DNA from: Anisodus tanguticus
Taxonomy: Eukaryota; Streptophyta; Magnoliopsida; Solanales; Solanaceae
Length of the DNA: 64,000 bases
Direction of reading: 5' to 3'
Assembly (NCBI GenBank): GCA_034509755.1
Contig: CM067539.1
Span: forward strand, 63,436,513 to 63,500,512
The notes under the pieces are model-generated. The model worked only from the letters and a program-made list of their open reading frames with translations. It did no database searches and was not told the DNA's origin. Position 1 is the first letter of the stretch. Each line of letters starts with the position of its first letter. This document shows, one piece after another, positions 33,882 to 46,200 of the stretch. Made by a program: the position numbers and the translations under genes.

Positions 33882-35339
33882 TGTTGGTATTTCTATGGTA
33901 CTTTATAGAGCAGTACGGGAAGTAATAACTATTAAAAATGTTCGAAAGGATAAATAAATTGTCAATCTTCAAAACGACCGCATATGTGTTGTGTCTTGAA
34001 TCTTAATCACCTTGCAAAGCCAATCTTGAGAACTGCCGCAAGTTTGTTGTGCCTTGAATCTTGATAACTTTGAAATCAAGAAACAACTAAATCGGACTTA
34101 CAACGTTGTGTGTTGAGTCGAGGATAGCCCTCTATCCTTAAGACAAGATTGCCCCGTATATATGCTTTTACGTTAGCGGGCAATAGTCTCCCAAGATAAA
34201 ACAACACTATAATCTCAACACTACAAAGCCAATAGGTTGAGCTGTCGAAGAAAACAAATATGACTCGACTTCTTTGAAGATATGGAATAGGAAGGAAGAG
34301 TTTCTCTTTACTCTTCTCTTTTGTCTCTGTGTATATAGTGTGTCTCGGTAGTGTATATATTGTGTATAGGTGTGGGTTTGCTCACCGATTTTCGTACGAT
34401 TTTCGATCGAAAGTGCGGTTTTTCACTGTTTTTGTCGATTTTCGAGCCTATTTAGTCGCTCGTTTCTTGCTGTTTTTGCTTCTTTTTTTCAGCCAAATGA
34501 AGCTCAATATATAGCAAGAAGAGGGGCTGTCCAACAGCCACAAACAAGGCTGTAATGGCCCTTAAAGGAGGTCATTAAAACACCAAGTAATGGCTATTAA
34601 GGCCTTGAAGAAGGCGCCCAAATGCCCCAAGTAATGGTTGTTAATGGAGAATTAATCAGCCAAGTAATGGCTGATTAATGCTCCAAAAATGCAGTCCAAC
34701 GGCCTTCCGTCACCTTCCCGAAACTATGGGGACCAAACCGTAAATATTGAAACTTCGGGGACCAAATCGTACATATAAAAGAATTCGGTCCAAACTGTAC
34801 ATATGAAACTTCGGGGATCAAACGTACATTTGGCGAGTTCTCTGGTCCAAAAAGATAATATTAGACGAGCCCACAGGCCACAACCCACGACCCACGACCC
34901 GTGACCGAGACCGAGCCCGAGACCGGACCGGACCGGACCGGGACCGGACGGGACGGGCGGGCGGCGGCGGCGCGCGTGTGGGCTTAGCCTTGAACCCAAG
35001 CACATCTAGGTCTTCCCTCCTTTAAACACGTGGGATACCCCTTGGGGATCCAAACCCTTTACCACATTAGAGACTTATATAGAGAGCAATTCTTCCTATT
35101 CCCACCGATGTGGTAGATTTGTCCCACACCACATTTCCATGTCTCAAACACCTTACTTCGTGAACCAATATCTCTTTCATTTCTCAACGAAATTAGATGA
35201 TTCTTGGCCCTACGGTCATCTACTCACTTCGTAGATCATGCATGTGTAAAGAGACCAGGTCTCCAACATACGGAACACTAGTGTTTAATTCATCAAAGAT
35301 GGGTGGACGCATCTCCCCGCCAAAGGCTAATTTCCAACA
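33882..35339 (-). repeat. LTR of element G (3' LTR on the - strand)
   Basis: 1458 bp, from TGTTGGTATTTC to TTTCCAACA. It contains a GC-rich block (about 34880-34985) made of CCACGACC and GACCG repeats, and CCAAGTAATGG repeats at 34580-34680. It is nearly identical to the right LTR; most differences are 1-3 bp indels or changes at C/G-rich sites. The Arg/Pro-rich frames here (34724-35005) are products of the GC-rich repeats. Confidence 0.9.
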
Positions 35340-37624
35340 ATCCCCTCTATGAAAGAGAGATTGTGGCGCACACACAAGGTGCCTACATTTCAAAGCAATC
35401 TTTCGGCGAAAAGATATTGCATCGGGAGAGGTAGCTTACGCTTTGAACCTTCCCTAGTTGAATACCATCGGACTTACTTACTTGCGCGGTGAACGTGATG
35501 TCTTGAACCGTCGTTGTTTAGTGTAAGCCAAGACAACGATATCAACACAATAACTCTTCTTATTCATTTTCCTTCTTACGTTTACGTCCGTTGTGGCCAT
35601 GGACACACTTGGATTCTTAAGTGCGTTCATTTGAGTCGGCCATCCTCGCACTTAAATAGGTGATCTCCTACAAGGTATCCTGCTATACCCCACTTCACAA
35701 GTGTTAGGAATCATTAAAAGTTCCACAACCCTAACCTCAACCATTTGAGGATCTTTTAAAAGGTTTGGAAGCTTAACCTTTACCCACCATGCGAGCGAAA
35801 GACTTAATGTCTATCGCGGAACAGACTTTGGATTCATGTTTCCGTACGAAATCATCATCCGAAGTGCTTCTTGCTTCCACCGAAGCGCTCAACCGAACCT
35901 TTTGCCGCTTAGTTTTCCCATTGAACCACATTCTTGGGATCTCCAATCGCATGGTTGGGTTTCCACCGCAAAGGTTCGTATTGTTTGGGTTTTAAGCCAA
36001 TTCCCTAGACAGTACGAACACTTGATCTCCGGTAGTCCCTTAGTTAGTAAATAAGGTAGTGACACCCGTGATGATCAACTCGCCATACGGTCTTATGTCT
36101 CTTGACATATACGTCCGACGCCGTCATCCGTGTCCTTCCCGAAGCCGATCGGCTAGCCACAAAGGTATAACCGCTCGAAGGCACGGGTTTCTCCCAATAA
36201 GGGACGTCCTCTAAGGAGCCGTGAAGTTACTCAACTTCTTTCATGCTTTGTATAAAGCGATAAACTCCGATTCCATCATGAATCGGCCGATGCAAGTTTG
36301 CTTAGAGGATTTTCCAAGACCTACCATACACATTTGCTTGTGGCTTTGGTGTTCTTCGGATCGATGTCCAGGTTGCATCACCGTGTTCTCCCGAACCGCT
36401 GGACATCCGTAATACTATAATCCGTAGATAAGCGAATAATTCGATATCGTCATATCCGACTTAACGCCTTCTATTGATCATGTATTAAGATCATCGGTGA
36501 ACCTTAGTTCAATCGATCTCGTTTGTAGGACGATACCAGTCGGTTGTAGTGTGTACAATACATTGAACTACACATGACCTGTGCATATCGCTCCTTGTCT
36601 ATGGGTGCACCATGATTCCAATCGGTTCTATGATTCCTATCCATTGGTGGCTTCAACGAGATCGTCTACTATCGACCGTCCGTTAGATGTCTTAGAAATC
36701 CAATTCCTAAGATGTCATCTGTGATACCCATATCTTTCATATCGAGACTTTGTTTCAATATGACTTTTACTTTCGTATCGTTGATTCTCCAACTCGTTGG
36801 CTTTCTAATTTCGAGTCAATGTTTCGTGGTCGATTCATTGTTTCGTTTTATCTCGAAACTTTCGGACCAAAATGTAAACATTTCAAGGACCAAAATGAAA
36901 GTTCGGAAGAAGCCCAACAGGTTCGAAAATCAACTCGATTCTCTTCTTCCAACTCTCCGTTGGGAAGGTCGTTTCAACATCCATGCCACGTAAGACTACA
37001 ATGGCCCCGGATGTGAAGCTACTCACGGGGAGCACATTTTACAACCCAAAGGTTCTTTTCCGGAGGAAGATCAACCATTACACAAGTATGGTTCTATATG
37101 ATGGAATATATTTTCCTCTTTAGCTTCTTTCCAAAGCGGCGCTTTTGGAGATAACACTTATTTGTTAATTGTCCATGGTTCGTTCTCAACCATACAAGCC
37201 GGAAGGTATGGAACGAGTCTTCGTCCCCTCTTTGCTCCTTCTCGGTTCAACCTCTAGAATTCCCGAGTTCTCAGATCCGGAATATTAAGTTCCGGATAGC
37301 CGACAACTTTCGAGTCTCGTAGATACGGAACGTCTAGTTCCGGACAATCGAGCCCTCGCGGGTTCTTGTTAACCTTGAGCAATTACTCCTTTTTCCTTTT
37401 TCGGAAAGCTATCTTCAAAGAATTCAAAGCATTCTTTGATACCAAGGGCGATCAACACTATCGTTATTTGCGGATCCGGAGGATATGCGGTCTGACGATC
37501 TTAGGTACAACTTGACTGTTTCGGTAATCCAACTTTTACCAAGCAACCCCACATAAATTGGGCGTACGACTTTGGCTAACACCGTTGGACTGAGGTGAGA
37601 AATGAACATTCGTTTAATGAACGA

Positions 37625-37850
37625 TGCTTCACATTCTCCCCTCTATCACTACGAATTTCTCAATCCGTAAGCTTAGTTGATTTTCAACTTCTGCTTTGTA
37701 GCGCTTATCTGCTTCAACAACTTCATCTTTGCTTTTCAACAAAACAAAGGATTCCATACGTTGTACCATCATCAATGAAGATCACAACGTACTTGTCTCC
37801 CACCCTATTTTGTATAAACTTCAAGTCACCCAATTAGGTGTGACTAAGTT
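37625..37850 (-). pseudogene. Copia integrase remnant in element G
   Basis: Across frames on the - strand it reads DKYVVIFIDDGTTYGI followed by LLKSKDEVVEADKRYKAEVE and NQLSLRIEKFVVIE. This is the Copia integrase core around the second catalytic Asp region (typically VVFIDDxSRYGxxY...K.EAFxxFKxEVENQ). Several 1-base shifts break it. This is the clearest protein remnant in the interior. Confidence 0.65.
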
Positions 37851-38289
37851 CTAGAGGAGCGGTGCTTCTTTCGCTATTCCCTTGATGGAATTTGGAAAGG
37901 TGATTTTGCCTCTTCATCTACCTCACATTTATTTTGAGGGTTTATGTCGACAGAAGGCAACAATCTCAACATCGTTACCTTTTGAATGACTTGCTATTTA
38001 ACGTGTCTTAATCTATGATGGCATAGATGCACGGATTACAAATATATCATTCATTCGGCTACAGACGTACTGTACCATTCTTAGTTATCACAGACCTGTT
38101 GGACTAGTCTCAAACCAGCTTGACCAACAGCGTCCCTTAAACCAAGTTAGGGATATGTATCACCTCATCTTAGAGTGATCTCATTCCCTGAAGTCCTATT
38201 GAGGACAATCTCTCCAACCCCTTCTACTTTAGAGGTGGCGTTGCTTCACATGAACAACCTCTTGCCCGTGGTTAGGGCGCAACCGGATC

Positions 38290-38573
38290 ATATGTGATCC
38301 GATATTCGCCCACTCCGGTTGCTTTGCGATCGAGTGTCCAATTTCTTTTCGCCTTTTCTTTAGGCCTTCGATCATTTAAGACACTGAAACCGTGGCCCAC
38401 CTTACTAGGTGTCCATTATTTTTCCTATGAAATGAATTTTGGCCCTACTCCCGGTCCGCCCGGAGGCTTTGTATGACCGAGTGTCCAATATAATCATATC
38501 AAAGGAATTTTGGCCCACTCCGATCGCCGAGGCTTTGTATGACCGAGTGTCCAATATCATCCTATGAAGGATC
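38290..38573 (-). repeat. Three tandem repeats in element G, possibly zinc-knuckle units of gag
   Basis: The block GCTTTGTATGACCGAGTGTCCAATAT occurs around 38468 and 38530 and in a weaker copy near 38322; the two clearer ones are about 65 bp apart. On the - strand each reads LGHTKP..., like the Gly-His part of a CCHC knuckle, but the cysteines are lost in these copies. They lie upstream of the integrase remnant in the element's direction, the right place for gag. Confidence 0.45.
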
Positions 38574-39271
38574 TTCTCGCCAAATAATATGACAGGCTCA
38601 ACGTCTTTAACTTTTAGACTCCTTTCGTTAAGATTGGTGCCCGATAATTCTTGGCGCTTACTTAAGAGTGGTAACGATTTTCGCACGATCGTTGGATCTT
38701 ACTCCCTCGTATGTGCGAACATACTTTACACACTTTAGTAATTACACTTAAAAGAACGGATCTTCTTAAGTCTTTTACAAAATCCAATCTTTAAACGGAA
38801 AAGAAGATGAGATTAAACTTCGATTTGTTAAAGCATAAGGAATATAAATTATTTTCATATTCCTCCTTACTTTAATCCATTTTTAATCGACATAATTTAA
38901 TCTTTATTCTTGACAAGTAAGAAAAACTACTTATCCCAATTTCGGATTCTGGCTCACTTCAGTCACTTCATCAGACTGAGTGTCCATTTCCTTCTCACCA
39001 TTATTCGGATCTTTTGTCTGGGATATATACGGGCCTTACTCCGCTGCAAGATAGAAGTACATCTTCGCCTTCTCCTCTTATCCCGCTTGACATCCTCGTG
39101 CTCTCGAGAGCGCTTTTTCCCACCAGCCTTGGTAGCGGTGACACCATGAACACGTTCATCATCATCACTCTCTTCTACCGAAAACCATTGCCATATCCAG
39201 ATTTGGTCATACAACTTTTGACCGACATCTTTCGAACACTAATAGTAATACTATACGATCTTGTCTTAACT

Positions 39272-40751
39272 TGTTGGTATTTCTATGGTACTTTATAGAG
39301 CAGTACGGGAAGTAATAACTATTAAAAATGTTCGAAAGGATAAATAAATTGTCAATCTTCAAAACAGTAGCATATGTGTTGTGTCTTGAATCTTAATCAC
39401 CTTGCAAAGCCAATCTTGAGAACTCGCCGCAAGTTTGTTGTGCCTTGAATCTTGATAACCCGAAATCAAGAAACAACTAAATACGACGGTTACAACGTTG
39501 TGTGTTGAGTCGAGGATAGCCCTCTATCCTTAAGACAAGATTGCCCCGTATATATGCTTTTACGTTAGCGGGCAATAGTCTCCCAAGATAAAACAACACT
39601 ATAATCTCAACACTACAAAGCCAATAGGTTGAGCCATCGAAGAAAACAAATATGACTCGACTTGTCAAGATATGGAATAGGAAGGAAGAGTTTCTCTTTA
39701 CTCTTCTCTTTTGTCTCTCGTGTATATAGTGTGTCTCGGTAGTGTATATATTGTGTATAGGTGTGGGTTTGCTCACCGATTTTCGTCCGATTTTCACCAA
39801 GAAAGTGCAGCTTTTTCACCGTTTTTGTCTCGATTTTCGTGCCTATTTAGTTGCTCGTTTCTTGCCTGTTTTTGCTTCTTTTTTTCAGCCAAATGAAGCT
39901 CAATATATAGCAAGAAGAGGGCTGTCCAACAGCCACAAACAAGGCTGTAATGGCCCTTAAAGGAGGTCATTAAAACAGCCAAGTAATGGCTATTAAGGCC
40001 TTGAAGAAGGTCCGCCCAAATGCCCCAAGTAATGGTCTGTTAATGGAGAATTAATCAGCCAAGTAATGGCTGATTAATGCTCCAAAAATGCAGTCCAACG
40101 GCCTTCCGTCACCTTCCCGTAAACTATGGGGACCAAACTGTAAATATTGAAACTTCGGGGACCAAATCGTACATATAAAAGAATTCGGTCCAAACTCGTA
40201 CATATGAAACTTCAGGGATCAAACTGTACATTTGGCAGAGTTCTCTGGTCCAAAAAGATAATATTAGACAGGCCCACAGGCCCACAACCCACGACCCACG
40301 ACCCACGACCCGTGACCCGAGACCCGAGCCCGAGACCGGACCGGACCGGACCGGACCGGACGGGACGGGCGGGCGGCGGCGGCGCGCGTGTGGGCTTAGC
40401 CTTGAACCCAAGCACATCTAGGTCTTCCCTCCTTTAAACACATGGGATACCCCTTGGGGATCCAAACCCTTTACCACATTAGAGACTTATATAGAGAGCA
40501 ATTCTTCCTATTCCCACCGATGTGGTAGATTTGTCCCACACCACATTTCCATGTCTCAAACACCTTACTTCGTGAACCAATATCTCTTTCATTTCTCAAC
40601 GAAATTAGATGATTCTTGGCCCTACGGTCATCTACTCACTTCGTAGATCATGCATGTGTAAAGAGACCAGGTCTCCAACATACGGAACACTAGTGTTTAA
40701 TTCATCAAAGATGGGTGGACGCATCTCCCCGCCAAAGGCTAATTTCCAACA
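39272..40751 (-). repeat. LTR of element G (5' LTR on the - strand)
   Basis: 1480 bp, same ends as the left copy (TGTTGG...CCAACA). The GC-rich block lies at about 40285-40390. The extra length against the left copy comes from many 1-3 bp segments present here and absent there. Confidence 0.9.
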
Positions 40752-41146
40752 CATTCCGCGATTTACTGGTAGTAGTGTTGAGGGACCGGGTCTACTATCT
40801 CCAGAAATAATCTGGCGTAAGCGGTGAAACCAGATATAAAAAAAACGAGAATTCAATAAGCCATTACGTGGTGGGACACTAAAGTATTTTCTGTCGAGCA
40901 AAACTCCATCGACAAATTAAAGCCGGTGAATCACCACCACGTGTGTTATTTTGGGATTAGAATAAGTGTTTCTTAATTTGTCAAAGTTACACGAGTGGAC
41001 AATTATTATTTTGTGAATCTAGTTGGTTGCGTAGGTTCATTGTCAGTGTTTTAAGCATTTGGATTTTTCTCATCGAGCTTTAATTTCTCATGGAAACTAA
41101 TTTTGAGATCCAATTATTACTTCTAAAAAATATTGACCTTACAAAA

Positions 41147-41383
41147 TGGTTGGTCTTGTTTGTAAAGAAGAAATACGATTTTGTACGAATATATAAAGAT
41201 TACTTACAATTGAATGGAGTCACTCACTAGGACAAATATATGGTGCCACGAAACATTGATTCATTTGATCAGTTGAAGAGTGCTAACTATTTTTTTTTCA
41301 TATTTGATCTACGATTGAGATACAGCCACTTGAAGATAAGAAAAAGTATACTCCAATCCAAAGACGGAATTTATGACTGATGG
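41147..41383 (+). pseudogene. Ty3/Gypsy reverse transcriptase fragment
   Basis: One frame reads LFVKKKYDFVRIYKDYLQLN, then DKYMVPRNIDSFDQLKSANY, then FDLRLRYSHLKIRK. This follows the Gypsy RT core (VKKKDGSxRxCIDYRxLNxxT...YPLPxIDDLFDQLxGAxxFSKIDLxSGYHQIxI) with one stop. No LTRs or other domains surround it. It is a relic of an older Gypsy element. Confidence 0.75.
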
Positions 41384-41384
41384 G

Positions 41385-42010
41385 CATTATAAGTGTTGAA
41401 TACAAAGGTGCAGGAAACGGAAATTACAAGTAACTGCTAAGTAATAGAAAAACTGAAATTACAATTCAACAACAAACTGAAATTACAATTATGTTGAGCA
41501 AGAAAACTGGAACTGTTTTGTGTATGCTGAGTCGAGTGTTGCACTCTGTCTTTAAGACAATATTGCTCCGTATATATCCTTTATACGCCCTGGACAATTG
41601 TCTCCCAAGATAAAACAGCAATGGAACAATTGAGCAAAGGAAACTCAAGTGTTACCGTAAAGAATTTTGAGTAATGAAATGATGCTTGAAAGTTGTAGGA
41701 AGAACTGAAATATGTTTCTGTTTGTGTATTTTCGTGTACCTCAACAATTGTGACAAGGTGGTCTTTATATAGTAGAAGGAGGGGCTGATAAACTGCCTCC
41801 ATAAGTGCCATTACTGGCCAAGTAATGGCCATGGAGGTAGTAATACCACCAAAATAAATGGTGAAGATGGGCAACAGATTGGCCATTTAGGAAGAGTAAT
41901 TCAGCCAAAATAAATGGCTGAATTGAGTGATGTTGACGTTTCTGATCTCTCTGCCCAATTCTGACTTTCTGGAAACTTCAGCGATCAAACTGTACATCTT
42001 GAAACAAAGA
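41385..42010 (-). repeat. Diverged LTR relic of the element G family
   Basis: Shares ordered blocks with the element G LTR: GCTGAGTCGAG, TTAAGACAATATTGCTCCGT, TCTCCCAAGATAAAACA, CCAAGTAATGG, and CTTCAGCGATCAAACTGTA near the right end. Much more diverged than the two LTRs of element G. Its right end abuts element D. Confidence 0.65.
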
Positions 42011-42032
42011 TTAAGGCAACTAAGAATTAGTC

Positions 42033-42196
42033 TAGGATAGAGAATAAATAAATATTCTCCATATATTTTGTAATTATTATTCTAGTGTAATTAGGTAAAG
42101 TAGAGATCATTTTACAATTAGGTTTGTAATTGTAAACATCTATATATATTGCATAAATGAGAAGCTTCCAACCAAGAAGAATTACACTATTCTACA
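42033..42196 (+). repeat. 5' LTR of Copia element D
   Basis: About 164 bp. The first bases are mutated (TAGGATAG against TGTCATAG in the 3' copy), and it ends at CA before the primer-binding site. A tyrosine-rich AT stretch (TATATATATTGC) near 42145 may be the promoter. Confidence 0.75.
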
Positions 42197-42340
42197 TGGT
42201 ATCAGAAGTCAAACCCTCCCTGCCCTAAATTATACTCGGCCGCCACCCCCATCTCTTTTCTTATTTTCCGGCGGCAACCCCCCCAACCCTAAAATATTCC
42301 CCCGCCACCCACCTCTCCTTCATTGCTTCAGGAGAACCAC

Positions 42341-43208
42341 ATGGCTTCTCCCGCTTCCTCTTCCTCCACCCACGACGTCACACATCGTCCTCCTCATCCC
42401 TTAACTAACACCTTTCATCCGGCCTTTGCCGTAACGAATATAAAAAACTTTATCCCTCTAGTTCTTGATCAAAATGATGGACAATACTCATCGTGAGTTG
42501 AATTATTTCAAATACATGTTTGTGCTTACAACGTCCTTGATCACATCGATGCCGCTACCCCCCGTCCACCCGACATCGGCAATCCAACGTGAAAGCGGCT
42601 CGATGCTATAGTCAAACAATGGATATATGGCACCATATCCAATGATCTACTTCATACTATTATGAAGACATGTGCTTTAGCTTATGAATTATGGACACGT
42701 CTAGAGGAAATCTTTCAAGACAACAAACATACATGTGATGTCTATTTGGAGGAACATTTCACCAACACTCGTCTTAAGAACTTTGCCAACATGTGAGACT
42801 ATTGTAAACACCTAAAATTGGTTGTCGATCAATTGTCTAATGTTGGCACTCCAATTTCCAATACAAAGATGGTTTTACAACTTATCAATGGGTTGCCAAA
42901 AGGTGAGTACGATACACTTGCGAAGATGATCCAACAAGCTGAACCCCTCCCTGGCTTCAACAAGGCTCGGTCACAATTGTTGTTGGAGGAGACTAGACGA
43001 GCACACTCCACATGCATTGGCGGTTGTCGTAACGCCAACCGCCAACACACCCGTCGGTCCTCCACAACCTATGGACCACCAACCTCAATGTGGTGGCCAA
43101 GGAGGAAGAAGGGGATGCGACCGCGGAAAGCGAGGCAGCGACAAGGCCCACTTCTCCACGTCTGAGCAGCAGGCCTACGACCCCATGACCCCTATCGATC
43201 TGAGTTAG
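42341..43208 (+). pseudogene. Copia gag, element D, three stops
   Basis: Starts MASPASSSSTHDVTHRP at 42341, then NTFHPAFAVTNIKNFIPLVL, the same fold as the other Copia gags. In-frame TGA codons at 42494-42496 and 42590-42592 replace Trp (SS*VELF, T*KRLDAIV), and TGA at 42794-42796 replaces another residue. The part after 42818 is open (VVDQLSNVGTPISNTKMVLQ). Confidence 0.85.
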
Positions 43209-43220
43209 GCTTACAACACT

Positions 43221-46200
43221 ATGAATCACCAGCAACCCAACGACACATGGTACATAGATACAGGTGCCACATCTTATCTCACTCGCGACTCTGGTAATCT
43301 CCCTCACCTATTCAATTTGAACAATCCTCAATTTATTTTGGTCGGCAATGGCAATCGCATTTCAATTCAAGGCTATGGCACCACTCAAACAAAAATACCT
43401 CACCCACCTTTTACTCTAAAAAATGTCCTATATGCTCCTAACATCATTAAAATTTTAATCTTTGTTAGAAAGTTTGCTAGTGACTACTCCGTATCTATTG
43501 AGTTTGATCTTTTTGATTTTTCTGTAAAGGACCTACGTACGGGGACAACTCTTACGAGATGCATTAGTGTGGGGGACATATATCCTTTCTCATCCAATTA
43601 CGTTGCATGTGTCAATCCACCAACCTCTCTAGCTGTCATCTCTCCATCCACTTGGCGCAATAGACTCGGGCACCCGGGAGCACCAATTTTTAATTTTCTT
43701 AGAAGTCAGAATTTCATTCAATGTAATAGTGGCAAATTTACCCCCGCTTGCTACTCTTGTCCTTTAGGAAATCATATTAGACTTCTTTTTCAATCTTCAT
43801 TAAGTGTAACATTTTCTCCTTTTGATATTATTCATGTGAATTTATGGACATCTCTCATTACTAGCAAACTAGGTCACAAATATTATTTGGTGTTTTTAGA
43901 TGATTTCTCTCACTTTCTTTGGGTGTATCCTCTAAAATATAAGTCCCAAGTTTACACAATATTTCTTGAATTTCAAGCATATATTAAAACTCAATTTGAA
44001 AAGACCATAAAAAAATTTCAAATGATAACGGCCGTGAGTTTGACAACCTTACCTTTCATAAAAATTTGTGTGGACCACGGTATGGTGTTTTGATTTTCTT
44101 GCCCCCATACGTCTTCTCAAAATGGTAAAGCCAAAAGAATCCTACGCACCATCAACAATAAGATCCTCCCTATGCTCTTCCATGCTTCCATCCCCCTTTC
44201 TTTTTGGGTGTACGCCTTACACATGGCGCCATACCTCCATAATATATTACTAACACGAATACTTCAAAATAAAACACCAACTGAAATTCTCTTTCGTCGA
44301 ATCCCCTCTTATGATCACCTTCGAATTTTTGGATGTCTATGCTACCCGAATCTCACCTCCATGGTCCCTCACAAATTAGCACCTAGAATTACCACTTCCA
44401 TTTTCTTAGGTTTCCCGTCAAACCATAGGGGATACTTATGCTATGATTTTTCCACACATAAAATCCTAGTCTCTCGCCATGTCACATTCGAGGAGAACAT
44501 TTTCCCATTTGCAAACATCCAAAAATTTCAAGTCCCTGATTACAGCTTCCTTGATGATCTGGACACGTCCCCTCTCATTAGAAACACCATACATCGTGCC
44601 ACACATCCCGTCCCATCACTTCCCCATCGTCGACTACCCCCTAGCCCTCGATGACTACCCCCCCTCAACCCATCACTGCCCCAGCCCACTACCACATCAT
44701 GGACTACCCCCCATCACCCGTTGACTGCCCCCCATTCCATCGACCACCCACCATAATCAGTCACTGCCCCACCTTCAATCAATCAAGGAAAATACTATGT
44801 CCCAAACCATCCCACTGCCCAAAACCACCCCACTTCCCGTGACCCAAACAGTCCCGTTCCTAACCCATCGTATGGAAACCCATACCCAGTACCCGGCACG
44901 GGATTTTCAAACCAAAAGTCTACTTTAACCTCTCCACTCAGACTATCTTACCTATACCTAAAAACCCAAAATTAGCCAAGCTTGACCCGGATTAGAATGC
45001 GGTCATGCGTGGGGAATTTAATGCGATCACTACACATCGCACTTAGGATCTTATCCCGAGACCAGATGGGGTGAATGTGATTCATTGCATGTGGCTATAT
45101 CATCACAAATTCAGAGATAGTGGTGAGCTTGAACGCCATAAGGCGAGACTTGTGGCAAATGCACGGGGTAACAAGAGGGAGTTAATTGTGGTGAGACCTT
45201 AAGTCAAGTGGTTAAAACCAGCCACTATTCGCATTGTTTTGAGCATAGCTATGGGAAATAACTGGCCGATTCATCAACTTGATGTGAAAAATGCGTTCTT
45301 ACATGGGGATTTGAAAGAAACCGTATATATACATCAACCGCTTGACTTTGTGCATACAGAGGCTCATCGTATATCTGCCGTCTTCGAAAGTCACTCTATG
45401 TCTAGAAGCAAGCCCACAGGGCTTGGTTGAGCGCTTTGCCATTTTCATTATGTAGATCGGTTTCGTGTGCAGCAAAAGTGATAATTCACTTTTTATTTTT
45501 CATCGAGGTGATGACACTGCATATCTTTTGCTCTATATAGATGAAATTGTTCTGACTGCCTCATCAGATGTGCTGAAACACGAGATCATTACTATGCTCA
45601 AATTCGAATTTGCTATGACAGACTTGGGTAAGTTTAGTTATTTTTTGGGGATTTTAGTGACCAGATCCAAAAATGCAATCTTCTTGTGTCAGTGTAAGTA
45701 TGCCGAAGAAATTGTGTACAGAGCTAAAATGGAAAACTGCAAGATCATGCACACTCTAGTGGACTCGAAGTCGAAACTAAGTGCCGATGAAGGGGATCCG
45801 GTGTTCGATCCTTCTCTTTATAGGAGTCTTACTGGTGCACTTCAGTATTTTACCTTCACTAGGCTCGATATTGCCTATGCCGCTCAACATATGTGTTTGT
45901 TCATACATGCTCCTAGAGAGTCTCACTTTACCGCTCTTAAACATATCATTCGGTACGTTAAGGGTACTATTTACTACGGATTACATCTTTATCCATCTGC
46001 ACCGACCAGGCTGATATCGTATACGGACGCCGATTGGGACGGTTGTCCGGAAACACGTCGATCTACTTTCGGCTATTGTGTATTTTTGGGTGATAATCTC
46101 ATCTCGTGGTCTACCAAATGGCAAGCCACACTTTTCTGTTCGAGTGCAGAAGCAGAATATAGAGGCGTTGCGAACGTCGCTGCCGAGATCTGCTGGCTCA

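Larger units (their letters stand above)
33882..40751 (-). mobile_element. Copia-like LTR retrotransposon, 6870 bp (element G)
   Basis: Two long LTRs with TGTTGG...CCAACA ends and exact CATTC duplications (33877-33881 and 40752-40756). The - orientation is set by a G-rich purine tract read on the - strand from 35340-35348 (AGAGGGGAT before TGTTGGAAA), by integrase remains on the - strand, and by the order LTR, gag-like repeats, integrase, LTR from right to left. The interior (35340-39271) is badly broken, with no frame above about 93 codons. No tRNA-Met primer site was recognised. It split an older SINE. Confidence 0.88.
33745..40843 (+). mobile_element. tRNA-derived SINE split by a nested Copia-like element
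   Basis: The SINE body is 33745-33881 plus 40757-40843, about 224 bp in all. Box A is TAGCTAGATGG (33758-33768), box B is GTTCAAATTC (33782-33791), and the tail is ATATAAAAAAAA before the duplication. The 12-bp duplication AACGAGAATTCA is exact at 33733-33744 and 40844-40855, 7.1 kb apart. Everything between 33882 and 40756 is the younger element G and its CATTC duplication. Boxes A and B show RNA polymerase III ancestry; the SINE family is not named. Confidence 0.85.

Noticed and set aside
34724..35005. Arg/Pro-rich frames also found at 40124-40437
   Set aside because: Produced by GC-rich pentamer repeats in the two LTRs of element G.
44640..44842. Pro/His-rich ORFs in element D
   Set aside because: Low-complexity CCCCAC-rich linker between integrase and RT, read in other frames.
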